Positions 54,769 to 64,000 of a DNA stretch of 64,000 bases are shown here, one piece after another; positions within the stretch are counted from its first letter, which is position 1, and each line of letters starts with the position of its first letter. The notes under the pieces are model-generated. The model was not told the DNA's origin, made no database searches, and saw only the letters and a program-made list of their open reading frames with translations. The stretch comes from Pisolithus tinctorius (Eukaryota; Basidiomycota; Agaricomycetes; Boletales; Pisolithaceae): the NCBI GenBank assembly GCA_024663395.1, contig JANFAH010000002.1, positions 6,138,001 through 6,202,000 on the forward strand, written 5' to 3'. Both the position numbers and the translations under genes were made by a program.

Positions 54769-55501
54769 GTCATAACCATGTGTTCACTCTAGGTCTTTAC
54801 TCACTCCGCACCCTCTTCCACCAGTCATTTGCTCACTCTGCACCAACTCCGCCCACCTTCTATCATCTACGAACCATCTCTGCTCCGACTGCTGTTGGAC
54901 TTGTGTTGTTCTCCTACCAGACCAAGTGGACCACTCTCTGAGTGGTCATGTGACTGTCTTCGGACTTCTCCCTGACAGTGCGCAGTCAGGTACTCCGCAG
55001 TGCACACACCACATGGTCCAGCATCTGGACTGTTTCCTTTTCTGGATGTTCTATGTTACCTGCTCGTATGTCCTCCGTCTACCCTTCATTCATCGTCCAG
55101 GAAATTTTACTTGAAAATTTATGGGTCTCCGTATGTCAGTTCTGATTCCGATTACTGTACCTCTGTAGTAGTATAAAAGCATGTATCATACTCCACCGTT
55201 CCTTAGTATGAATATCAACTTAGTTCCTACTCCCTCTGATTCTGTCTTCTGCCTGTTGGAGTTATCTCCGACTCTCTGTCTGTACTCTCCCTCTGAAATA
55301 CAAGGGCTGAGATCATGCAAGGGGGTAGCGCACGAGCTAAACCCGATGCCCTCACTCTGCTCCGCCTCTGCTTCAGCAGACTTCGTTCCTGCCACCACTC
55401 TGCTAGTCGGAGTTCTGTTCCTCTGTATCAGACTTGCTTCTGAACCCTTCTCTAGACCTTATATAGCATCGGAGTTGGTCAGAGTAGGCCTGGACTTGAC
55501 A
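54769..55501 (+). repeat. 3' LTR (family A) of gypsy copy 2
   Basis: 733 bp from TGTCATAACC to GACTTGACA with TATA box TATAAAA at 55172-55178. It keeps more CpGs than the other LTR A copies. It ends directly against the C-terminus of the KDZ gene on the other strand. Confidence 0.9.
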
Positions 55502-58500
55502 TGTCATCACAATGACCTCTTGCATTTGGGTCTGCAATTGCAGCACTCACAGTCAGGTCTGCCCTATTCAATTCTTGGTATTTGCCAAGAATGTCCTCCC
55601 CAGCCCCCAGTGCAATAAGTTGCTTTTGGCACTGGCAATAGATGGCGGCATGCCACTGAACCATTGCCTCTGCATTGGATATCCAGCCCCATGCCCGGGT
55701 TGTCATTTTGTAGTTCCCTCCTTTCCAGGCATCTGTATGAAATATCATGGCCTTGTCCACGAGGGCCAGACACAATTCATGCAATGCATCATTTGCCTGG
55801 CCCTGTCTCAGATGTATTTCCTGTTCCACAAGACTGCCAAGGCCCATGTCATGGAAATACTGTACTCTGATATATGATGGCAGTGGAACATTGCTGACCT
55901 CCTGGTGACCAGGATGATCAGGGAGGAACAGATCATCAGTTTTGTTGTTACTGTCCCTGTCAAATGGGGCTATACTTCTGGGCCTTTGCCTGGGGTTAAC
56001 TTGCCAGTCATTTCTGATGAACTGGGCTGCTCCATGTACTAGTGCATCAATCTGTGATTGCAACCAGTCTTGCCTGCATGAAGTCAACAACTGGTCTGCC
56101 TCTGTTGCCCTGGCATCCATCTGTCGTTTATCCATAGCAAGCACTATTTGAGCCTGCTCAACCTTTAATGCCCATGCAATCCAAGTAGCTGAACCACATG
56201 AGCTGCTGAATGAATGGTCATTATGGATTAGGTCAATCTCAATGGCTTTCATGGTGGGTGCTACCATGATGTATGTAAGTTATGGGACAGATGATACAGT
56301 TGGCCCCCTTACCCTTCTCCAGCCAGACTTCATATATGTCCATAGCCTGCAGAGTATTCTGCCAGCATGACTGTGCCACAAGTTCTTGTTCCACCCATAA
56401 CTGACACAAGCCATCTGGTATCTTGCTATCCAACTCATTGAATTTATCTTGGATTGTTGCTAATGACTGCTTGGCAACCTTGAACTTCTGTTTCAATGCC
56501 AATGCTATGTGCAAGTAATCAAGCGGTGGTCAACCAGGTACTGTGATGACATATGCATCTGTATCATTTTGAGGAAGTTACTATCATTCATTTGGAAGTC
56601 CAGAAACTCCTGACGATGTGCTGTCACCATTCCCCAGGCTGATGGTGAGATTATGTTGAGGGAAGACCAGAGGGTCTCCATGATTTCACTGTCCACCCAG
56701 CTGGCACCCGGAATAAAGTTTGGAGTATATCTGGCAAAGCACTCTGTCTGATGGCCATGGACATGCCATAGTCCAATGCTGGGCTGAATCTGTAATCCAG
56801 AAGGCAGAGAGAGATATCTATTTTCCTCAAGCCAGTGGGCCAAGTTCTTGCTATACTGACAATTGATGTCATAAAAGGTTATGACCAGTTGCCAGGGGTC
56901 CAATTCATGGTGCATGGCATGGACCAGAGCATAATCCATATTGACCTGCCTGCTATATTGTTAGTCATGACCAGGGACTATAAATTGGTGCACACTGCTC
57001 TCCCTTCTGAAAGTCAACCATTGCATGAGGTACAAAACAGCCATGCCTTGCACAGGCACATCCACCAATCCTGGTCAATTCCAACTTATTCCTTTGTGCA
57101 TTTGCTTGATTAACAGCCCAGTGGTTATTGCAGTCAGATTTCTGCACAACACAATCAGTCCGGTGCCTTTGGAGAGATCATGGCGCACCAACTTCTATTC
57201 TATTTATGGTCCCAGTCAAATATTCCTTGTATGGAGCTGATGTGACCATGAAGCCATTTCCATCCATGAGCCAGACCTCTTTGGCAGCATTCTTGGACAG
57301 CATATGATTGGCCTTGAAGTTGCTGTCCATCACAAAGGTCCTAGCAAACTGCCAGCTACACAAGTCAGGCTAACAATGCCTTTGCAATAATGAATAGAAT
57401 ACAGACTCAGAGAGATCAATATCCTGATCTGGTACATTGATTGCTGGCTGTGGACAGGCAGGGCAGAAGAGGACAAGTTCACTGGCCTGGGGATCAGGTG
57501 ACTGTTGATGGAATCCCTGCCATTTCAACAGCTTTAGGAGCCTCCACATTCTCAACACCCTGAGCAATTCCCTATACCTATTCTTCAACTGGCATGAGCA
57601 ATGTGGCATATGGTAGGCCAGGGGTGATCACACTCACCAGCACTAGGTGAGGAAATGCGCTTGAGGTGACTCTCTGAAGTTTGCTATAATAGTTCATGGT
57701 GGAGGTTCCACATTCAACATTGTCCCTGATGAAGTCATCCAGCACCTGGAAAGTGAAAGCCATCCTTGGTGCCTTAGTTGTAGCTGGGAATAGGCTGGCC
57801 ATGGTAAGCTGAAGATGTGAATCCTCAGACCCAGGGCAGTTGCAATACTGCACATTGCAAAAGTGCACACCACCAGTGTCCACAACTGTCAGATAGTTTC
57901 TATCATCTGGTGGGTTGAGATGTGCCAGTCATTGACTCTCCTCAATGTCCTCCCACTCATCATCTACATGGCTGGTAGCATCCTCCCAAGAACCTTCTCC
58001 TGCCAGGCATGGTGCTCTGGCATGGCCCAAGTGTAGCACCAAACCAACCTATGATATCAGTCATCACAGATGATGGGTTGAAACCAGAACTCACCAGCCA
58101 TAGAGTGAAGTCTTCAAAGAATCTTCCATTCCATTTTTGTACCCGATGGAATGGTCTGAGCTTGTGTTGCTTGATGCAACATGTTTTACAAGACAATGGG
58201 CAATGCACACAGTCCATGCATCTATATAGTGCCCCTTCTGCTTTACACACAAAACAAGCCATGACATCAGGTATCTACTCTTATAGGGCAGCCACTCTTC
58301 CAGATAACTGTTCTGTAATACCATAAGGCACACATTGCCAGCACCAGGATGTTTGACAATGCACACCTGGCTTTTTGGAATTCTTGATGTCCTTGGTGGT
58401 GATGCATCATCCATGTAGCAATATAGGTCAGCATCATTACCCTGGACTAAATTGGGTTCCTGGATGCTCAAAGATCCTGCCCTAGTAGGTGATTCATTGC

Positions 58501-58549
58501 TTTGGCCAGTTGCATATCTTGCCCTCTTTCTCAGAGTAAACTTGACCAT
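55502..58549 (-). pseudogene. CxC2-type KDZ transposase, C-terminally truncated
   Basis: Minus-strand ATG at 58549 (MVKFTLRKRARYATG). A cysteine cluster follows (CFVCKAEGALYRCMDCVHC, 58255-58190, then VQYCNCPGSEDSH at 57850). A short intron (57622-57565 approx.) joins FPHLV to LKNRYRELLRVL, and then CPACPQP at 57470. Core D-D-E candidates are VMDSNFKAN (about 57315), FYDINCQYSKN (about 56870) and DSEIMETLWSSLN (about 56680), with HVHGHQTECFARY between. The C-terminal helical region (KVEQAQIVLAMDKRQ, VSAAIADPNARG) runs to the LTR at 55501, so the last residues are lost. Frame breaks near 58260 and at 57370 suggest it is inactive. It belongs to a different KDZ clade from the giant transposon's enzyme. 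Confidence 0.82.
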
Positions 58550-59029
58550 CTTTTTCTTTGGATCCCCTGGTTGTTTTCACCTTTTTCCAAGTGACATGGG
58601 TTACTGGGGTGGCCACTGCAGCTCAGGTGATTCATGACTTGCCCATGTCTAGTATCAAGTCCTTGCAGGATGTCTGCAGGCCTCAGCCATACATGCCTCA
58701 TTGTGATGCCTGGCATGACTATGATTTGAGTTGGACCTCAGAATCAATGTCAGAAGATGCAATCAGGATCAAACTATACTTTATCTATATATAGTAGCAG
58801 ACTGGATGATAGACAAATTGGCTTACCATGTTTGGCTACAGTACTGATCGACTGGAACAAGACCATACTAACAATGGGTATGTATCATGACCAGAACATT
58901 ACTCAGCCCCTGGAACTTTATTCAAGAATGGGGGACAGTAACTATGAGGAATGGACTCCAAATTTTCTTTCAACAGAGGGTAACATTACCTGAAACTAAC
59001 CAACCTCAACACCTTCTCCAACATTCAGA
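58550..59029. other. Divergent intergenic region between KDZ and its neighbour
   Basis: 480 bp between two divergent starts, so it probably carries both promoters. No TATA box stands out; a TATATATA-like run lies near 58785. No other gene is supported. Confidence 0.4.
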
Positions 59030-59467
59030 ATGGCCAGCAGCAATCACAGTACTAATGGTGTTAATACCTCAGATGAGGTGGACTTTCCCTCCAATGAGGA
59101 ATCTAGCTCAGATAGCATGGAGACAGCAAAATCTGTGCCAGGAAAGCTGAGACTGGATGAACTTCAAATCCTCCAAGACAGTCTAAAGGATTGGAAGGAA
59201 GCTGACACAAACAAAAGGGCCTTACTGATGGAGGGCATGCGGAACACAATCAAGCAGCTGGATGCCAACAAGAGCCTCAAACAAAATGAATGGAATAGAA
59301 AATGGATGGTAAGCTTAACAGTATCGATGTGCTTGCAGTAGTGTTAAGTATATTTTACAGGCCATCAAGAACTGGATGTATAACAACAGTCGGTCCCAGG
59401 CACAGAAGGCCTTGGTCAAGTATGGCTCCAAATGGACAGCCCTAAAGGTGATCAAGCTGCAGCATAA
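59030..59467 (+). pseudogene. Divergent KDZ-linked gene, unknown function, cut by an LTR
   Basis: Starts MASSNHSTNGVNTSDEVDFP (59030), followed by a Ser/Glu-rich tail and a charged helix (LDELQILQDSLKDWKEADTN). A GT-AG intron (about 59309-59360, GTAAGC...TTTACAG) joins NRKWM to AIKNWMYNNSRSQAQKAL, a basic Trp/Tyr motif. Coding then stops at the gypsy LTR (59468), so the 3' part is missing. I think similar proteins with a WxxNxxR segment are common in agaricomycetes. A DNA-binding role would be a guess. Confidence 0.5.
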
Positions 59468-60186
59468 TGTCATAACTGTGCATTCACACTAAGCCCTTAC
59501 TCACTCTGCACCCTACTCCACTGGTCATTCACTCACTCTGCACCAACTCCACCCAACTTCTGTTGGTTGCGAACCATCTCTGCTCCGACTGCTGTCAGAC
59601 TTGTGTCACTCTCCTACTGGACCGAGCAGTCCGTCCTCTGAGGGGTCATGTGACTACCTTCACAGTCAGGTACTCCACAGTGCATTCACCGCATGGTCCA
59701 GCACCTGGACTATTTCCTTTTCTGGATGTTGATGTTCTGTGTTACCTGTTCATATGTCCTCTGTCTACCCTTCATTTGTCATCCAGGAAATTTTACTTGA
59801 AAATTTATGAGTCTCCATATGTCAGTTCCGATTCCAATTACTGTACCTCCATAGCAGTATAAAAGCATGTACTGTACTCTGCTGTTCTTCAGTATGAATA
59901 TCAACTTAGTTCCTACTCCTACTGTCTCTGACTTCTGCCTGTCGGAGTTACCTCCGACTCTCCGTCTATACTCTCCCTCTGAAATATGAGGGCTGAGATT
60001 GTGCAAGGGGGTAGCACATGAGCTAAACCTGACACCCTCACTCCGCTCCACCTCTGTCTTGGTGGACTTCGTTCCTGCCATCCCTCCACTAGTTGGAGTT
60101 CTGTTCCTGTGTGTCAGACTTGCTTCCAGACCCTCCTCAGACCTTATATAGCATCGGAGTTGGTCGGAGTAGGCCCGGACTTGACA
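59468..60186 (+). repeat. 5' LTR (family A) of gypsy copy 3
   Basis: 719 bp from TGTCATAACTG to GACTTGACA with TATA box at 59858-59864. It is inserted in the KDZ-linked gene; the 5' flank is CATAA. The 3' end of the element is outside the window, so the target duplication cannot be checked. Confidence 0.9.
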
Positions 60187-60247
60187 GTATATTCATACTC
60201 ACACTTGTATGATCTCGTTTTCTGTCCTCTGAAAAACTTACACCATT

Positions 60248-61413
60248 ATGAGAACTCGAGCTCAATCTCAAAGAGAGGTCGCTGAGAACCTCGCTGCAGC
60301 ACTAGCCAATCTGCATTGACTCCCTTCCATCGTTGAACAATTCCAGTCCTTCTCCACTTGACGCTGCTCTTGTGCTGAGGGTGAAAGTGCTTCACAAGCT
60401 GGTTGCTCTGACCTCCACCCATCAGCCTTCCATACTCCATCTCCTCATAACTGAGATGATGGACCTGACCCCAACCCTGACTACCCTGATGGTGATCCCG
60501 ATGGCAGGGGCAGCGGTGATGGGGATATCCCCAAAGACCCAGCTGAGCTGCCAGAGGATCCCCTCGTAGCTCTTGCTAGAGCTGTCCATGCACTTGCATG
60601 GTCTAGTTTGCACACTGGGGACTCCGCTCTGAAAACCAAAGTCTGCAAGCCTGACACCTTCGACAGCTCTGACCCTAAGAAACTCTGTGAGTTCCTTGTA
60701 CAATGCGAGTTGAACTTCCAAGACTGCCCCTGCACATTCCGCTCTGACAGAGCCAAGGTTACCTTTGCTCAGTCTTATCTTAAGGGTATGGCTCTGGCTT
60801 GGTTCAAGCCAGATCTGCTAAACCCCGACAACTATGACTGGCCACTCTGGATGGATGACTACCATGAGTTCTTACAAGAGCTCACAGCTAATTTCGATCC
60901 ACACGATGCTATAGTGGATGCCGTCCAACAACTTGAGAACCTTACCATGAAGGACAGTTCTCAAATTACCAAATATGTCATGGAGTTCAATCGCTGGGCT
61001 TCACAAGTCAAGGACTACAGTGTCGGTGCACTCCGCCACTGCTTCTATAGCAGACTTCCAGACTGCATCAAGGATGAGATCACTCGTGTTGGAAAACCCT
61101 CTACCCTTGCACAACTCCGTGAACTCACCCAGACCATCAATGTGCACTACTGGGAGCACAAAGCGGAGATCTCATGTACCACCAAGTCTGCCTCTGACAA
61201 GTCACAGTCCTCCAACTCTGACAACAAAACTAAATCATCGTCCTCTGCTGAGTGCCAGTGCAGGATGAAAAACAACCTCTGCCTCTTCTGTGGCAAGGCT
61301 GGCCACTCTGCTAAGGACTGTCCCAAGTCCACCTCTTGCACAGCCAAAGCCCGTGCAGCTATGGCTGGAACTCCACCTACTCCACCTGCGGAGCAGGCAG
61401 AGCCAAAAAATTA
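60248..61413 (+). pseudogene. Gag, gypsy copy 3
   Basis: MRTRAQSQREVAENLAAALA starts 61 bases after the LTR. One frame runs to the TAG at 61411-61413, about 388 codons, with three in-frame stops in the first 70 codons; two fit CGA-to-TGA changes (about 60317 and 60359). The capsid core is open from 60608: FAQSYLKGMALAWFKPD and YSRLPDCIKDEI. The CCHC knuckle is CLFCGKAGHSAKDC (61279-61320). Relative to copy 2, the linker before the knuckle is about 35 codons shorter. Confidence 0.88.
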
Positions 61414-61448
61414 GTCTGCTCCTCCAGGGAGCTCGCACAGCCTGGAGG
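61405..61448 (+). promoter_or_regulatory. -1 ribosomal frameshift cassette, copy 3
   Basis: A AAA AAT (61405-61411) overlaps the gag stop. A nine-base spacer follows, then CCTCCAGG (61421-61428) paired with CCTGGAGG (61441-61448). Confidence 0.75.
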
Positions 61449-64000
61449 AAGCGTTGAACCCAACTGTGTGCAACTGGACATCCAACTCAACACATCTGCT
61501 CTTTCTAGTCCCAATTCTTTACTTCCAACCGTAACTCTTCTGGATTATTCTGTTGATACTTTTTCTGTGTTGATCGATTCTGGTTCTTCTCATTGCTTTG
61601 TAGACCCGTCTGTAATTAAAAAATATGCTATTTCTGTTTCCTCCATTTCTCTGCCAATTCCACTCCACTTGTTCAATGGTAGTACAAATGCTGTCATTTC
61701 CCAAGAGGTAGATCTTTCCCTCCGCTTTCCTTCCGGCAATGTCAATTCCACTTCATTTTATGTTACTCTGCTGGATTCTTCTTGTTCACTGGTATTAGGA
61801 CACAACTGGCTCACCTGCTTCAATCTGTTGATTGACTGGGTACTGGGCAGTATATCGTTCAAACCATCGCTACAGGGAATGCCGACACCCCAGGTGCCTT
61901 CGTCACCATCTGCTGCGTCCTCTGCTCCGGATCTGACACCCCCCGCTCTGTCTGCAGTTCCAACTGCAACTCCGACTGACTTGCCATGCTCTGCTCTGCT
62001 CGTCTCACTCATCAATGCTGCTGCATATGTCAGAGCCTGTGCTCTCCCTGGTTCTAGACAGTTCCGCTTGCAGCTCTCCACTGATGATGTGAAGCTTCAT
62101 GCATCCTCTGCTTCCTCTCTGCCTCCTGACCTCTCTTTGGTCCCTCCTGAGTATCACAAGTTTGCCAATGTCTTTAGTAAGGACAAGGCTACAGAACTTC
62201 CACCACACCGCTCATTCGATCTCAAGATCAACCCCAAGGAAGGAGCTTCTCCACCCATTGGTACAATCTACTCTCTCTCTCTGCCAGAGCTTGAAGCTCT
62301 CCGCACCTTCATTGATGAGCATCTTGGCTATGGCTTCATCAAACAGTCCACCTCCACTCATGGTGCACCAGTCCTCTTCATAAAGAAGAAGGACGGTTCA
62401 CTCCGCCTCTGCATAGACTATCAAGGACTCAACAAAATCATGAAAAAAAGATTGCTATCCACTGCCACTCATCTCTGACTTACTTGACTCTCCAAGCTGC
62501 GCTAAAGTCTACACCAAGATCAACTTCCGCCATGCCTATCATCTGGTCCGCATCGCAGATGGAGTTGAATGGAAAATGGCATTCCGCACTCGTTATGGTT
62601 CTTATGAGTGGCAGGTAATGCCATTTGGTCTGACTAATGCGCCTGCAGCCTTCCAGTGGTTTTTTAATAGCATCTTTGCGCACATGCTTGATGTCTGTGT
62701 CATGGTATACCTCGATGATATCTTAATCTATTTGCAGGATATGGAGTTGCATCATGAACATGTAAAAGAGGTACTCCGCCACCTTCAAAAGCATGGTCTC
62801 TATGCCAAGCCAGAAAAGTGTGAGTTTCACTCTGACTCCGTCGAGTACGTCAGCTACATTCTCTCTCCATCTGGTCTCACCATGTCCACTGAGAAGGTTC
62901 AGGCAGTCCGCAACTGGCCTGAGCTGCGGAAGGTGCAAGACATCCAATCCTTCCTTGGTTTTGCCAATTTCTATAGACGATTCATTAACAACTACTCTGA
63001 CATTGTTGTTCCACTCACTCGCCTCATGCGAAAGGGTGCTCCTTGGAACTTTTCTGAGGAGTGCTGCTCCACTTTCCTCTGCCTGAAGGATGCCTTCAGC
63101 TCTGCTGCTATTCTCACTCATTGGGTTCCTGACACTCTGCTTACAGTTGAAACTGACGCCTCCAACTATGCCATAGCTGGTATTTTGTCGATCACCTGCT
63201 CCGATGGTGAACTCCACCCAGTCGCTTTCTACTCCCACACCATGCCATGACAAGGAGCTGTTGGCTATCTTCAAGGCCTTCTGCCATTGGTGGCATTACC
63301 TAGAAGGCTCCACCTTGCCTGTCGACGTGGTGATGGACCACAAAAACCTTGAGTACTTTTCCACCTCTAAGGTTCTCACTTGTTGACAGGCCCACTGGTC
63401 AGAGTACCTTTCGCAGTTTAATCTTTCCATCCACTTCCGACCTGGCTGCTTAGGAGCCAAACCCGATGCACTTATGCAACATTGGGATGTCTACCCACAA
63501 GGGGGGGATAGGGACTACGTGCAGGTAAATCCTCACAATCTCCACCCTATGTTTACACAGGAGCAACTCACATCATCCCTCCATACCACCACCCTCATGG
63601 CACCTGTACTCTGCGCCACCATGGTCTTCGATGTTGAGTGCTTGCACTCCAACATCATCTCTGCCCTACCCTCTGACCCTGTCTCTGCCAGCCATCTCCC
63701 AACTCTGACTAAGCCTCGGTGGTTCCTGGACTCCAATGGTCTACTCTGCCTTGATGGCCGCATCTTTGTCCCTGACATTGATGATCTCTGCCTCTGAGTG
63801 CTTCGGTTCAAACATGACCATCCTCAAGCAGGCCATTTTGGGCAGAACTGCACCTTAGAACTCGTCTGCAGGGACTATGTGTGGCCTAACCTCTGCTCTG
63901 ACGTGACAGAATACATCAGATCCTGCACTGCCTGTGGACGGAGCAAAACTCCGCATCACTGCCCTTATGGTCTACTGAAGCAACTCCCCATCCCAGAGAG
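61414..64000 (+). pseudogene. Pol, gypsy copy 3, runs off the window
   Basis: Protease LIDSGSSHCFVD lies at about 61570. RT covers about 62200-62990 with YLDDILIYL. A run of seven A where copy 2 has six (about 62441) shifts the frame. Here the codon after FYR is CGA (about 62978), showing the ancestral state of the copy 2 stop. In RNase H about 31 bp are deleted near 63246 between CCATG repeats, removing TAPELNYDTH. Integrase starts MFTQEQLTSSL at 63549 and has a stop at 63795-63797. The element continues past 64000. Confidence 0.88.

Noticed and set aside
54769..60186. A single retrotransposon with the KDZ pair as its internal region
   Set aside because: Each LTR is already accounted for: the left as the 3' LTR of copy 2, which has adjacent polypurine tract and chromodomain, and the right as the 5' LTR of copy 3 with its gag. 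Kept only as a speculative finding.

Overview
The window looks like a transposon-dense segment of an agaricomycete (mushroom-forming basidiomycete) genome. The evidence is short GT-AG spliceosomal introns of about 45-70 nt, Ty3/gypsy chromoviruses with a C-terminal chromodomain, two Kyakuja-Dileera-Zisupton (KDZ) transposase genes, and a TET/JBP-type 2-oxoglutarate dioxygenase gene. No bacterial feature, rRNA, functional tRNA or CRISPR array was seen. Most of the sequence is CpG-poor with TpG/CpA where related copies keep CpG, including CGA-to-TGA stops. This is the footprint expected of cytosine methylation and deamination (or a RIP-like process). One block at about 32.85-43.65 kb keeps normal CpG.

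Layout. 1-18.5 kb is a nest of degenerate LTR retrotransposons: a near-full gypsy copy (7185-12909, +), two inverted gypsy 3' halves (1287-3708 and 13596-18507, -), a second LTR element (LTR 'B', 3709-7184), and several solo LTRs. 18.5-20.9 kb is a satellite-like block with a 223-bp tandem repeat. 21.0-22.3 kb is the TET/JBP gene (-). 22.36-24.22 kb is a 1.86-kb LTR-like element with its own ORF. 24.5-55.5 kb is a younger gypsy copy (+) split by two insertions: a 22.5-kb terminal-inverted-repeat transposon (27502-50040) and a second copy of the ORF-bearing LTR-like element (51029-52851). 55.5-59.5 kb holds a second, CxC2-type KDZ transposase (-) with a divergent gene. 59.5-64.0 kb is the 5' two thirds of a third gypsy copy (+).

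The giant transposon has identical outer inverted repeats, a 7-bp target duplication, subterminal arrays of a 65-bp palindromic repeat headed by tRNA-like modules, a multi-exon KDZ transposase (about 43.3-46.97 kb), and a CpG-rich cargo block. The cargo holds three intron-containing genes of unknown function (34.2-37.2 kb -, 38.2-38.8 kb -, 40.7-43.3 kb +). Five copies of a triple-hairpin module with TTGGN loops lie in apparent introns, always on the strand of the nearest downstream gene.

The gypsy family itself carries two systems worth attention. One is a -1 frameshift cassette (AAAAAAT plus an 8-bp stem-loop) at the gag stop, kept in three copies. The other is a spliced antisense gene between the chromodomain and the 3' LTR that encodes a six-cysteine cluster and coiled coils. 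Names of families come from recognised motifs only; no database search was possible.
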